Positions 16,722-24,824 of a stretch of DNA of 64,000 nucleotides are shown piece after piece (the first letter of the stretch is position 1; each line of letters opens with the position of its first letter). Location of the stretch: assembly GCF_023074055.1 (NCBI RefSeq), contig NZ_JADPKR010000020.1, forward strand, positions 1 through 64,000, written 5' to 3'. The DNA is from Bradyrhizobium sp. 141 (GTDB taxonomy: Bacteria > Pseudomonadota > Alphaproteobacteria > Rhizobiales > Xanthobacteraceae). The translations under genes and the position numbers were made by a program. The notes under the pieces were generated by a model. The model was not told the DNA's origin. It ran no database searches and saw only the letters and a program-made list of their open reading frames with translations.

Positions 16722-17705
16722 TTAATCCGCCACCAGCACGTCAGCCACAAACTTCGGCTCACGCACGGCTTGACCGCTAAATGGCGAGCCCTGCTCGAAC
16801 CAGGAGCGCGGGGCTGGCGCGCCCCACAGCGTCTGGCGGCGCGGATCGCGCAGCGACCAGCGCAGCGGTTCGTGGTCGTGATCCCCGGTGAAATAATCGC
16901 TGGTGTAGAGCTCGAGCCGGTGTCCATCGGGATCGCGGACATAGAGGAAGAACGCATTCGAGATGCCGTGGCGCCCCGGACCGCGCTCGATGTTCTTCAC
17001 AAAACCCTGAGAGGCCATGACGTCGCAGAGATGGATGATGTTCATCGCGGTCGGCGTCCAATAGGCGAAGTGGTGCAGGCGGGGGCCCTTGCCATTGGTG
17101 ATCGCGAAGTCGTGGACGTTGCCCTTGCGATGCATCCAGGCGGCGGCGATGCGCCCGTTCGGACCATCCTCCTCGGCGTATTCAGTGAGGCGGAAGCCGA
17201 GCCGTGCGTAGAACTCGACGGTGTCCTGCACCTCGGCGGCGAAGACGTTGAAATGATCGAGCCGCTGCGGATGGCAACCCCGGTAGAGGTCGTAACGGCG
17301 GAGCAGATGCGGCCGACGCTCCATCGATGCATAGAGCTCGATCTGGAAGCCGAAGGGGTCGGTGAATTGCAGGGTGCGGCCCTGGAACGGCTGATCGACG
17401 AAGGCGTAGCTAAGACCGTTCTCGGACAGGAACGCGGCGGCCTTGTCGAGATCGCCGTCATTGCCGACCTTGAAGCCCAGCCGGGCACAAGCCGGAACGG
17501 CCGCCTTGCGCAGTACCAGCGAGTGATGCTGATGCTCTTCAGCAGCGCGTAAGTACACGACGTTGTCGTCGGCGTCCTCGACATGCAGGCCGACGGTGGT
17601 CTCGTAAAACTCGCGGCTCAGCTTCACATCGGTCACGTCGAGCACGACGTGGCTGGAACGGATGATGTTGAACGGCGGCTCGAAGATGTGTTGCGGTACG
17701 GGCAT
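16722..17705 (-). CDS. hpaD: 3,4-dihydroxyphenylacetate (homoprotocatechuate) 2,3-dioxygenase
   Basis: A 327-residue two-domain VOC extradiol dioxygenase that opens the homoprotocatechuate ring to 5-carboxymethyl-2-hydroxymuconate semialdehyde. The metal ligands are His151 (RLDHFNVF), His211 (RLHHFAYW) and Glu265 (HRLELYTSD). The spacing matches the His-His-Glu triad of Brevibacterium homoprotocatechuate dioxygenase. The ending DHEPLRWSLRDPRRQTLWG is typical of that group. The ATG was chosen because AGAAGGGG lies upstream. It is flanked by the genes for the next pathway enzymes. Confidence 0.88.
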   Translation of the reverse strand: MPVPQHIFEPPFNIIRSSHVVLDVTDVKLSREFYETTVGLHVEDADDNVVYLRAAEEHQHHSLVLRKAAVPACARLGFKVGNDGDLDKAAAFLSENGLSYAFVDQPFQGRTLQFTDPFGFQIELYASMERRPHLLRRYDLYRGCHPQRLDHFNVFAAEVQDTVEFYARLGFRLTEYAEEDGPNGRIAAAWMHRKGNVHDFAITNGKGPRLHHFAYWTPTAMNIIHLCDVMASQGFVKNIERGPGRHGISNAFFLYVRDPDGHRLELYTSDYFTGDHDHEPLRWSLRDPRRQTLWGAPAPRSWFEQGSPFSGQAVREPKFVADVLVAD

Positions 17706-17730
17706 TTGCGTTTCCCCTTCTCTCGGCTTC

Positions 17731-17832
17731 GTCATTCCGGGGCGTGCGAAGCGCGAACCCGGAATCCATTCATCACCAACTCTGCTGCTCGATGGATTCC
17801 GGGCTCGGCTCTTCGAGCCGCCCCGGAATGAC
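17731..17832. repeat. Palindromic intergenic repeat, family F (inside the hpa operon)
   Basis: Inverted repeat. GTCATTCCGGGGCG pairs with CGCCCCGGAATGAC (one mismatch), and CCCGGAATCCAT pairs with ATGGATTCCGGG. It separates hpaE from hpaD within one co-directional gene set and could lower expression of the distal genes or stabilise the upstream message. Confidence 0.8.
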
Positions 17833-17839
17833 ACTGCCG

Positions 17840-19378
17840 TTAAACTCCCAATTTCTGAATCTTGTGCGTGCCCCGCGCCAGCGAGACGTGCTTGGTTTCC
17901 ATGTAGAAGTCGAACGAATAATCGCCGCCGTCGCGGCCGATGCCCGAGGCTTTCATGCCGCCGAACGGGGTCGGCAGATGGCGGACGTTTTCCGAGTTCA
18001 GCCAGATCATGCCGGCCTCCAGCGCATCGGCGACCCGCAACGCGCGGCCGATGTCGTTGGTCCAGACATAGCCGGTCAGGCCATAGCGGATGTCGTTGGC
18101 GATCTCGATCGCATCGGCCTCGTCCTTGAACGGCAGCACCGTGAGGAAGGGGCCGAACACCTCCTCCTGGGCAATCCGCATCTTGCCGTGCGCGCCGGTG
18201 ACCAGGGTGGGCTCGACATAATGTCCGCCACCCGGGCCGTCATGGGCCTTGCCGCCGACCGCGATCGTCGCGCCGTCCTGGCGCGCGACGTCGAAATAGG
18301 AGCAGACTTTCGCCAGATGCCGCTCGTGAATCAGCGGTCCGATCTCGGTGGCGGGATCGAGAGGATGGCCGACCTTCAGCGCCTGCACGCGCGCGGACAG
18401 CTTCTCGGTGAACTTGTCCGCAATGCTGGCCTGAACCAGCAGGCGGCTCGATGACGTGCAGCGTTCGCCGTTGAGCGAGTAGATCATGAACACGACGGCA
18501 TCGAGCGCGCGGTCGAGATCGGCGTCGTCGAACACGATCACCGGGTTCTTGCCACCGAGCTCGAAATGCACGCGCTTCAAGGTCGGCGCGCCTTGCACCA
18601 TGATCGCCGATCCCGTCGCGCTCTCGCCGACGAAGCCGATCGCCTTGATGGCGGGATGCTCGGTCAGCGCTTTGCCGGCCTCTTCGCCAAAACCGTGGAC
18701 GGTGTTGAGCACGCCGTCGGGAATGCCAGCCTGCTTGGCCAGCTTCGACAACATGTCAGCGGTGACAGGCGACCATTCGGCCGGCTTGTGTACGACGGTG
18801 CAGCCGGCGGCCAGCGCCGGAGCGATCTTCCAGGTCGAGAGCATGAACGGCGTGTTCCACGGCGTGATCACGCCGACGGGGCCGATCGGCACGCGCGTCG
18901 AGATATTCCAGTGCTCGTCGCTCGGCGTATTGAGGCCGTCGCGTGCCTCCGCGCATTTGTCGGCAAAGAAGCGGAAATTCTCAGCGGCGCGGATCGCGGC
19001 CTTGGCCATGAAGCGATAGGCCTGCCCGGTGTCGATGCATTCGAGCACCGCGATGTCCTCGGCATTGTCCTCGATGGCGTCGGCCACGCGATGCAGCAGC
19101 TTCTTCCGCATCGCCGGGCCCATGTCGCGCCAGGACTTGAAGGCGAGCGCAGCGGCCGTGGCGGCGCGGTCGATGTCCTCGGCGGTGCCACGCGCGACGC
19201 TCGCGAGCGTCGTGCCATCGACCGGCGACTTCGTCTCGAACGTCTCGCCGGAGGTCGAGGGAACGGTCTTGCCGTCGATCATGTGACCGATGCCGTCTGC
19301 ACGCAGCTTCTTCAGCAGTGGCGCGACGCGGTCGCGGTTGGCCTGGAACACATCGGCTTTCGGGCTGGGCTTATCCAT
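17840..19378 (-). CDS. hpaE: 5-carboxymethyl-2-hydroxymuconate semialdehyde dehydrogenase
   Basis: A 512-residue aldehyde dehydrogenase. The catalytic Glu273 is in FELGGKNP and the nucleophile Cys307 in NGERCTSS. Asn175 (PWNTPF) and Lys198 complete the family set. In this operon it would oxidise the ring-cleavage semialdehyde to 5-carboxymethyl-2-hydroxymuconate with NAD. Its first codons overlap the end of hpaF by 8 bases, showing translational coupling. The N-terminus is slightly long compared with many aldehyde dehydrogenases. The specific substrate is inferred from operon context plus close resemblance to HpaE. Confidence 0.88.
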   Translation of the reverse strand: MDKPSPKADVFQANRDRVAPLLKKLRADGIGHMIDGKTVPSTSGETFETKSPVDGTTLASVARGTAEDIDRAATAAALAFKSWRDMGPAMRKKLLHRVADAIEDNAEDIAVLECIDTGQAYRFMAKAAIRAAENFRFFADKCAEARDGLNTPSDEHWNISTRVPIGPVGVITPWNTPFMLSTWKIAPALAAGCTVVHKPAEWSPVTADMLSKLAKQAGIPDGVLNTVHGFGEEAGKALTEHPAIKAIGFVGESATGSAIMVQGAPTLKRVHFELGGKNPVIVFDDADLDRALDAVVFMIYSLNGERCTSSSRLLVQASIADKFTEKLSARVQALKVGHPLDPATEIGPLIHERHLAKVCSYFDVARQDGATIAVGGKAHDGPGGGHYVEPTLVTGAHGKMRIAQEEVFGPFLTVLPFKDEADAIEIANDIRYGLTGYVWTNDIGRALRVADALEAGMIWLNSENVRHLPTPFGGMKASGIGRDGGDYSFDFYMETKHVSLARGTHKIQKLGV

Positions 19379-19769
19379 GGGCAGCTTCCGCTTTCAGGGC
19401 GTCGTGAATGTTGTTGCGCTTCCAGCTGGTGTCCTTGTCGTTGATCTGCATGTCGAACGACAAAGCGAATTTGCCGGCGGCGAAGACGGGATCGAGATGT
19501 CGGGACAGCGCCTGGAAGACATGTTCGCCGGCCTTCTGGCGCGTCTTGAGATCGCGGCCCTCGCCGATGCGCAGCACCATGTCGAGAAAGCCGTAGTCCT
19601 GCCGTGCGTCCGCAATCGCAAAATGCTGGCAGCGGATGGCGCGCACGCGGATGCCGCCGAGCGGGAAGATGCCGGTCTCGATCGCCGCCTTGCGCACGAC
19701 TTCGCACACCAGCTTCATGTCGAGCTGGCCATCGAGATTGGCCGAATATTCGATCGTGAAATGCGGCAT
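19371..19769 (-). CDS. hpaF: 5-carboxymethyl-2-hydroxymuconate delta-isomerase
   Basis: A 132-residue protein of the tautomerase-superfamily isomerase CHMI. After removal of Met the N-terminal proline (MPHFTIEYSANL) acts as the general base. The segments FPLGGIRVRAIRC and YGFLDMVLRIGEGR are family hallmarks. It converts 5-carboxymethyl-2-hydroxymuconate to the oxo tautomer ahead of decarboxylation. It lies between hpaH (about 30 bases away) and hpaE (overlapping). Confidence 0.9.
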   Translation of the reverse strand: MPHFTIEYSANLDGQLDMKLVCEVVRKAAIETGIFPLGGIRVRAIRCQHFAIADARQDYGFLDMVLRIGEGRDLKTRQKAGEHVFQALSRHLDPVFAAGKFALSFDMQINDKDTSWKRNNIHDALKAEAAHG

Positions 19770-19799
19770 CGCGGTTTCACTCCCTGTATTTTTATTCGC

Positions 19800-20606
19800 C
19801 TAAGCGAAGTAGCAGCTGACCGAGCCGTAGGCGCCATAATCGGCCTGGATTGTGTCGCCCTTGCGGGTCTCGATCGGACGGATGAAAGAACCGGCAAGCA
19901 CGACCTGGCCAGGCTCCAGCGCGAGCCCAAGCGGCGCGATCTTGTTGGCAAGCCAGGCAACGGCGGTTGCGGGATGATTGAGCACGCCGGCGGCGAGCCC
20001 CGTCTCCTCCAATTGGCCGTTCTTGTAACATAGCGCGCCGATCCAGCGCAGATCAGCATCCAGCGGGCGGATCGGCCGTCCGCCGAGCACGATGCCGGCA
20101 TTGGCCGCATTGTCGGCGATGGTGTCGAAAATCTTGCGCGTCGCCTTGGTGCTGGGATCAACGCGCTCGATCCGCGTGTCCAGGATCTCAAGCGCCGGCA
20201 CGACGAAGTCGGTGGCGTTGAGCACGTCGAATAGCGTGCAGTCGGGTCCCGAAAGGCGCTTGCTCATGACGAAGGCGAGCTCGGCCTCGACGCGCGTCGC
20301 GATGAAGCGCTCGGTCGGAATGATACCGCCATCGGCAAAGAACATGTCGTCGAGCAGCACACCGGAATCCGGCTCGTTGATATCAAGCGCGCTCTGCATC
20401 GCCTTCGAGGTCAGGCCGATCTTGTGACCTTTGACGATGCGCCCCCCCGCGATCTTGACGTCGATCCAGGCCTTCTGAATCGCGTAGGCATCGGCGATGG
20501 TGATCTCGGGGAAGTCCTGCGACAGCTGCCGGATCTGCGTGCGGGTCTTCTCCGCCTGGTGCAGACGCTTCGCGCAAGCTTGGATATCGTCGTTGGAAAG
20601 CGCCAT
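19800..20606 (-). CDS. hpaH: 2-oxo-hept-4-ene-1,7-dioate hydratase
   Basis: A 268-residue hydratase of the FAH-related 2-oxopentenoate hydratase group. It has the opening helix region QLSQDFPEITIADAYAIQ, then GHKIGLTSKAMQ and VEAELAFVMSK, which holds the metal-binding glutamates. The pathway step adds water to give 4-hydroxy-2-oxoheptanedioate, the substrate of HpaI. It is the first gene of the minus-strand operon, immediately divergent from hpaR. No good ribosome-binding site is visible. An inverted repeat overlaps the start codon (20605-20622), so translation or transcription start may be controlled there. Confidence 0.88.
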   Translation of the reverse strand: MALSNDDIQACAKRLHQAEKTRTQIRQLSQDFPEITIADAYAIQKAWIDVKIAGGRIVKGHKIGLTSKAMQSALDINEPDSGVLLDDMFFADGGIIPTERFIATRVEAELAFVMSKRLSGPDCTLFDVLNATDFVVPALEILDTRIERVDPSTKATRKIFDTIADNAANAGIVLGGRPIRPLDADLRWIGALCYKNGQLEETGLAAGVLNHPATAVAWLANKIAPLGLALEPGQVVLAGSFIRPIETRKGDTIQADYGAYGSVSCYFA

Positions 20607-20622
20607 TTGTGATCTTACAAAT
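20605..20622. promoter_or_regulatory. Inverted repeat overlapping the hpaH start codon
   Basis: ATTTGT-GATCTT-ACAAAT: 6-base arms with a 6-base spacer, overlapping the ATG of hpaH. It could be a secondary operator or an accidental repeat. Confidence 0.3.
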
Positions 20623-20638
20623 TAGGGTAGCGGGAGAT

Positions 20639-20654
20639 ACTTAACATGTTAAGT
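20639..20654. promoter_or_regulatory. Candidate HpaR operator (perfect 16-bp palindrome)
   Basis: ACTTAACATGTTAAGT is a perfect palindrome in the 114-base gap between divergent hpaH and hpaR. On the minus strand it follows a TTGACG box (20665-20660) at promoter spacing, so a bound dimer would cover the hpaH promoter. MarR-family regulators such as HpaR bind palindromes of this size. Identity of the regulator is inferred from position. Confidence 0.65.
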
Positions 20655-20720
20655 GAATGCGTCAAACACAATTTGGGCTTGCTGCACTGCAAACGTTTTG
20701 CGGTTTGAAAGGGCATCATC

Positions 20721-21236
20721 GTGAAGAGACCGGCTGATCCAGCGAACGGAAGCGCGCCCGCCGCGCGCCAGGTGCCGATGCGCGATTTCTCGCGCTCGCT
20801 GCCGATGTCGCTGCTGCGGGCACGCGAGGCGGTGATGCGGCAGTTCCGTCCCTCGCTGCGCGAGCACGGCTTGACCGAGCAGCAATGGCGCATCCTGCGC
20901 GCGCTGGCGGCGATCGATGCGGTCGAGGTCACGGAACTCGCGCGCACGGCGTTCCTGCTCGGACCAAGCCTGTCCCGCATCCTGCGCGATCTGGAGGCGC
21001 GCAATCTGATCGAGCGCAAGACCGCCAAAGCGGATCAGCGCCGCAGCATGGTCTCGATCTCGAAAGAGGGGGTGAAGCTGATGGCCTCGGTGGCGCCGAA
21101 TTCGGAGGCGATCTATGCCGAGATCACGCGGCGCTTTGGCGCACGCAAGCTCGCCGAATTGCAGGACATGCTCGGCGCACTCGAACAGAGTCTCGCAGAA
21201 CTCGGCGGAGCCGAGGAGGCAAGTGCCGAGGAGTGA
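20721..21236 (+). CDS. hpaR: Homoprotocatechuate degradation regulator HpaR (MarR family)
   Basis: A 171-residue MarR-type winged-helix repressor. The conserved region LTEQQWRILRALAAI, the recognition-helix part LGPSLSRILRDLEARNLIERK and the wing motif DQRRSMVSIS are all clear. HpaR members repress the meta-cleavage operon and are relieved by 4-hydroxyphenylacetate or homoprotocatechuate. It is transcribed away from hpaH with a palindrome between them, as expected for such a repressor. It starts at GTG with GAAAGGG upstream. An extra N-terminal tail of about 20 residues is present. Confidence 0.87.
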   Translation: MKRPADPANGSAPAARQVPMRDFSRSLPMSLLRAREAVMRQFRPSLREHGLTEQQWRILRALAAIDAVEVTELARTAFLLGPSLSRILRDLEARNLIERKTAKADQRRSMVSISKEGVKLMASVAPNSEAIYAEITRRFGARKLAELQDMLGALEQSLAELGGAEEASAEE

Positions 21237-21311
21237 AAGCTGATATGCGCGTCCGGGTGCCGCGAGCCATGGACATAAGCGGGGTTTTTCGCTCAAACTG
21301 CTGCCACGTTG

Positions 21312-21473
21312 GTGGTCGATCAGGTGCTGATTCCCGGCGATCCCGAGCGGAAAACCCGCGCTGAGCGCACCCAGAACGGCATCCCCTTGCCGGATGACAC
21401 CTGGGCGGCGATAGTGAACACGGCCCGCGAGGTCGGCGTCAGCGAGATCAGCATCCAGAGGGCGACCGCATAG
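21312..21473 (+). pseudogene. C-terminal remnant of an Ldh-family (malate/L-lactate/sulfolactate) dehydrogenase
   Basis: The frame encodes a 53-residue tail containing VLIPGDPERKTRAER and NGIPLPDDTWAAIV followed by a stop. This is the typical C-terminus of Ldh-family oxidoreductases (ComC/YbiC type). The frame is closed by a stop at 21276, and the preceding residues do not resemble the enzyme, so about 300 residues are missing. It fills most of the 366-base gap between hpaR and the aldolase gene. Confidence 0.6.
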
Positions 21474-21602
21474 GTCTTGCGCCATTGCGAGCGTAGCGCG
21501 GCGGCCCGGTTCGCGGTAACAGCGGGATTGTGCTGTCGCGGCGCTCGTCATGGTGACGATGGTCCAAATAACACGGTCCAAACAACAAAGAAGGAAGGCA
21601 AC

Positions 21603-22379
21603 GTGGCGAACAAGGTCAAGGAAATCTGGAAGTCGGGCAAGGCCGTGGTCAACGCGTGGCTCGCGATTCCCTCCGGCTTCTCGGCCGAGATGATCGCGCA
21701 ATGCGGCTTCGACAGCGTCACCGTCGACATGCAGCACGGCGTGCAGGACTATCTGTCGATGGTCCAGTGCTTCCAAGCCATGGACAAGCACCCGATCACG
21801 CCGATGGTCCGCGTGCCCTGGAACGAGCCCGGCATCATCGGCAAGGTGCTCGACGGCGGCGCCTATGGCGTGATCTGCCCGATGGTCAACACGCCGCAGG
21901 AAGCCAGGAACCTGGTCTCCTATTCCAAATATCCGCCGCAGGGCGTGCGTTCCAACGGCCCGATCCGCGCCGGAATGTACGGCACCGCGGGCTCGTATCA
22001 GAAGACCGCGAATGCCGACACCATCCTGTTGCCGATGATGGAGACCAAGACCGCGGTCGAGAACATGGAAGCGATCCTCGACGTCGAGGGCATCGACGGC
22101 GTCTATATCGGCCCCTCCGACCTCGGCTTCTCCTACGGCCTCGAACCCAAGCTCGACCGCAGCGAGCCCGAGATCCTCGCGATCTACGAGAAGATCATCA
22201 AGGAGTGCGGCAAGCGCGGCCTCAACCCGGGCATCCATTGCAGCGGCGCCGAAGGCGCAGCGCGCGCCATCAACATGGGCTTCAAGCTAGTGACGCTCTC
22301 GAACGAGGTCGGCCTGATGACCACCTACGCCAAGATGCAGGTCAATGCGACCCGCAAGGATTCGGGCGGCAAGGCGTAA
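21603..22379 (+). CDS. HpcH/HpaI aldolase family protein (probable 4-hydroxy-2-oxoheptanedioate aldolase)
   Basis: A 258-residue class II metal-dependent aldolase. DMQHG (about residue 42), the PMVRVPWNEP strand, and MMETKTAVENMEAILDVEGIDGVYIGPSDLGFSYG with the metal ligands (Glu, Asp) fit HpaI/GarL-type enzymes. In homoprotocatechuate catabolism it would split 4-hydroxy-2-oxoheptanedioate to pyruvate and succinic semialdehyde. The neighbouring UxaA dehydratase and the Ldh remnant also permit a sugar-acid role, so I give no gene symbol. It starts at GTG with GAAGGAAGG upstream. The frame is open further upstream without signs of coding. Confidence 0.85.
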   Translation: MANKVKEIWKSGKAVVNAWLAIPSGFSAEMIAQCGFDSVTVDMQHGVQDYLSMVQCFQAMDKHPITPMVRVPWNEPGIIGKVLDGGAYGVICPMVNTPQEARNLVSYSKYPPQGVRSNGPIRAGMYGTAGSYQKTANADTILLPMMETKTAVENMEAILDVEGIDGVYIGPSDLGFSYGLEPKLDRSEPEILAIYEKIIKECGKRGLNPGIHCSGAEGAARAINMGFKLVTLSNEVGLMTTYAKMQVNATRKDSGGKA

Positions 22380-22388
22380 GCTTTCTCT

Positions 22389-22522
22389 GTGTCCCGGACG
22401 CGGCGCGGCACGCGGTGCCGCTCCGCAGAGCCGGGACCCAGAAGCCAGCGATGCACATGACGCAACAACTGGGCCCCGGATCTGCAGCGCACCGCTACCG
22501 CGCTGCGCAGCGTCCGGGGCAC
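22389..22522. repeat. Palindromic intergenic repeat, family G copy 2
   Basis: GTGTCCCGGACGCGGCGC pairs imperfectly with GCGCAGCGTCCGGGGCAC, and GCAGAGCCGGGACCCAG pairs with TGGGCCCCGGATCTGC. It is the same element as at 3191-3335 and is located between the aldolase and UxaA genes. Confidence 0.8.
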
Positions 22523-22550
22523 GATAGTTTCGAGACCCAAGGAGACTCCC

Positions 22551-24074
22551 ATGACCATCAGCCCCGTCATCCGCCTGCATCCCGATGATGGCGTGCTGAT
22601 CGCGCGCGCCAGCCTGCCGCCGGGGACGGTGGTCGCCGATGGTGTGACCACGGTCGAGCGCATTCCCTCCGGCCACAAGGTTGCGATCAAGCCGATCGCG
22701 GTGGGCGAGCCGGTCAAGCGCTACGGCCAGATCATCGGCTTTGCCACGGTGCCGATCGCGCCGGGCCAGCACGTGCATGTGCAAAATTGCGGCATGGGTG
22801 ACTTTGCGAAAGACTATGCCTATTGCGCCGACGTCAAGCCGACGCCGAATTTCGACCTGCCGGCGACCTTCGAGGGCATCCGCCGCCCGGACGGCCGCGT
22901 CGCCACGCGTAACTATATCGGCATCCTGACCTCGGTGAATTGCAGCGCGCATGTCGCGAGCCTCGTCGCCGACGTCTTCAAGAAGAATCCCTTCACCGGC
23001 GACAATCCGCTGGCCGACTTTCCCAATGTCGACGGCGTGGTCGCGCTGACCCACAAGACCGGCTGCGGCATGACGCAGAACGAGCCGCTGGCGCTGCTCC
23101 GCCGCACGCTCGGCGGCTATGCGCGGCATGTCAATTTCTCCCACGTCATCGTGCTTGGCCTCGGCTGTGAGGTGAACCAGATCGGCGGGCTGATGGAAGA
23201 GCAGAAGCTCGCCGGCCGCCTGCGAGCGATGGACATCCAGGAGGTCGGCGGCACCCGCAAGACGGTCGAAGCAGGGATCGCCTTCGTGCGCGAGGCGCTG
23301 GCCGACGCCAACAAGGTGAAGCGCGAGACGGTGCCGGCGAGCGAGCTGACTGTAGCCCTGCAATGCGGTGGCTCGGACGGCTATTCCGGCGTATCCGCCA
23401 ATCCCGCGCTCGGTGCTGCCAGCGATCTCATCGTGCGCCACGGCGGCACCGTGATCCTGTCGGAGACGCCGGAGACCTACGGCGCCGAACATCTGCTGAC
23501 GCGCCGCGCCGTCAGCCGTGAGGTCGGCGAGAAGCTCGTCGATCTCATGCGCTGGTGGGACGAGTACACGACGCGCGAAGGCGCCGAGATGAATGCCAAT
23601 CCGAGCCCCGGCAACAAGGCCGGCGGTCTCACCACCATTCTGGAGAAGTCGCTCGGCGCGATGGCGAAGGCCGGCACCACCAACCTCGTCGAGGTGCTGC
23701 GTTACGCCGAGCCCATCACCAAGAAGGGTTTTGTCTTCATGGACACGCCCGGTTACGACCCGGTCGCGGCGACGGGCCAAGTGGCGGGCGGCGCCAATCT
23801 CGTCTGCTTCACCACGGGCCGCGGCAGCGTGTTCGGCTGCAAGCCGGCGCCCTCGATCAAGCTCGCCACCAACACGCCGATGTACAAGCGCATGGAAGAG
23901 GACATGGACGTCAATTGCGGCACCATCCTCGAAGGAGAGGAAAGCGTCGAGCAATGCGGCCAACGCATCTTCGATCTCATCCTCAAGACCGCCTCGGGTC
24001 AGCCGACCAAGAGCGAGAGCTTCGATTTCGGCGGCGCCGAGTTCGCGCCATGGGTGCTGGGCGCGACGATGTAG
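22551..24074 (+). CDS. UxaA family hydrolase (altronate/galactarate dehydratase-like)
   Basis: A 507-residue two-part protein. An N-terminal SAF domain (about residues 1-100, with the HVHVQN strand) is followed by the UxaA/GarD catalytic body with THKTGCGMTQNEP, GLGCEVNQIGGL and QCGGSDGYSGVSANPALG. These enzymes are iron-dependent dehydratases of sugar acids such as altronate, or galactarate in the GarD branch. The substrate cannot be distinguished here. It lies about 170 bases after the aldolase on the same strand, suggesting a dehydratase-aldolase pair for an aldarate or similar acid. Confidence 0.88.
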   Translation: MTISPVIRLHPDDGVLIARASLPPGTVVADGVTTVERIPSGHKVAIKPIAVGEPVKRYGQIIGFATVPIAPGQHVHVQNCGMGDFAKDYAYCADVKPTPNFDLPATFEGIRRPDGRVATRNYIGILTSVNCSAHVASLVADVFKKNPFTGDNPLADFPNVDGVVALTHKTGCGMTQNEPLALLRRTLGGYARHVNFSHVIVLGLGCEVNQIGGLMEEQKLAGRLRAMDIQEVGGTRKTVEAGIAFVREALADANKVKRETVPASELTVALQCGGSDGYSGVSANPALGAASDLIVRHGGTVILSETPETYGAEHLLTRRAVSREVGEKLVDLMRWWDEYTTREGAEMNANPSPGNKAGGLTTILEKSLGAMAKAGTTNLVEVLRYAEPITKKGFVFMDTPGYDPVAATGQVAGGANLVCFTTGRGSVFGCKPAPSIKLATNTPMYKRMEEDMDVNCGTILEGEESVEQCGQRIFDLILKTASGQPTKSESFDFGGAEFAPWVLGATM

Positions 24075-24305
24075 TCGCGCTGGGCGCGGACGCAATCGCG
24101 ACGCAAGTCGCAATTGAATTGTCTAAAGCCAATACGCGATATGCAGTTGCGCGAAATGCAACGATCGTTTGCTAAGTAATGATACGGAGGCGTGCATCTC
24201 GTCGAGAAGTTCCCGGACTTACACCTGATTAACACTGTTGCCGTAGACAGGGTGTGATGCGGCTCCACAGCGTGGTGGGGCCGGCCTTTGTTTAGGGATC
24301 AAACG

Positions 24306-24824
24306 ATGCAAGCGATACGTCCTACTGGGGTGGAAAATCTCCTCGGTGAGGAGGAGCTCATCGTATCGAAGACCGATCTCAAAGGCCGCATCACCTACGC
24401 CAACGACGTCTTTCTCCGCATGGCGAAATACCCCTGGAAGGAGCTGATGGGCGCGCCCCACAGCCGGATCCGCCATCCGGACATGCCACGCTGCGTCTTC
24501 AAGCTGCTGTGGGATACGCTCCAGGCCAAGCAGGAAATCTTCGCCTACGTCGTCAATCTCGCCGGGGACGGCAGCCATTATTGGGTGTTCGCCCATGTCA
24601 CCCCGACTCTGGACGATCGCGGCAACATCATCGGCTATCACTCCAACCGACGCAGGCCCGATCCGGCCCCGGTCGAGCGCATCAAGCCGATCTATCAAGC
24701 GCTCTGCGCGGAAGAGGCGCGCCACGCCAATGCCAAGGACGGCATGCGTGCGAGCTTCGACGTGATGGTCGCTCTGCTCAAGCAAAACGGTGTTGCTTAC
24801 GATGAATTTGTGCTCTCTCTCTAA
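24306..24824 (+). CDS. PAS domain protein, Aer-like sensor
   Basis: A 172-residue cytoplasmic protein with one PAS domain. [38 protein letters not shown] and [29 protein letters not shown] closely match the flavin-binding PAS of the aerotaxis receptor Aer. It has no membrane segment and no output domain. Its end overlaps the next gene, a chemoreceptor that lacks a sensor, by 23 bases. The pair therefore looks like an Aer receptor split into two chains. The ATG was chosen with AGGGA upstream. A TTG 18 bases earlier is possible. Confidence 0.85.
   Translation: MQAIRPTGVENLLGEEELIVSKTDLKGRITYANDVFLRMAKYPWKELMGAPHSRIRHPDMPRCVFKLLWDTLQAKQEIFAYVVNLAGDGSHYWVFAHVTPTLDDRGNIIGYHSNRRRPDPAPVERIKPIYQALCAEEARHANAKDGMRASFDVMVALLKQNGVAYDEFVLSL

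Noticed and set aside
21479..21500. Half copy of the family D repeat
   Set aside because: Only about 11 bases (CATTGCGAGCG) match, and there is no second arm, so it is not listed as a repeat.
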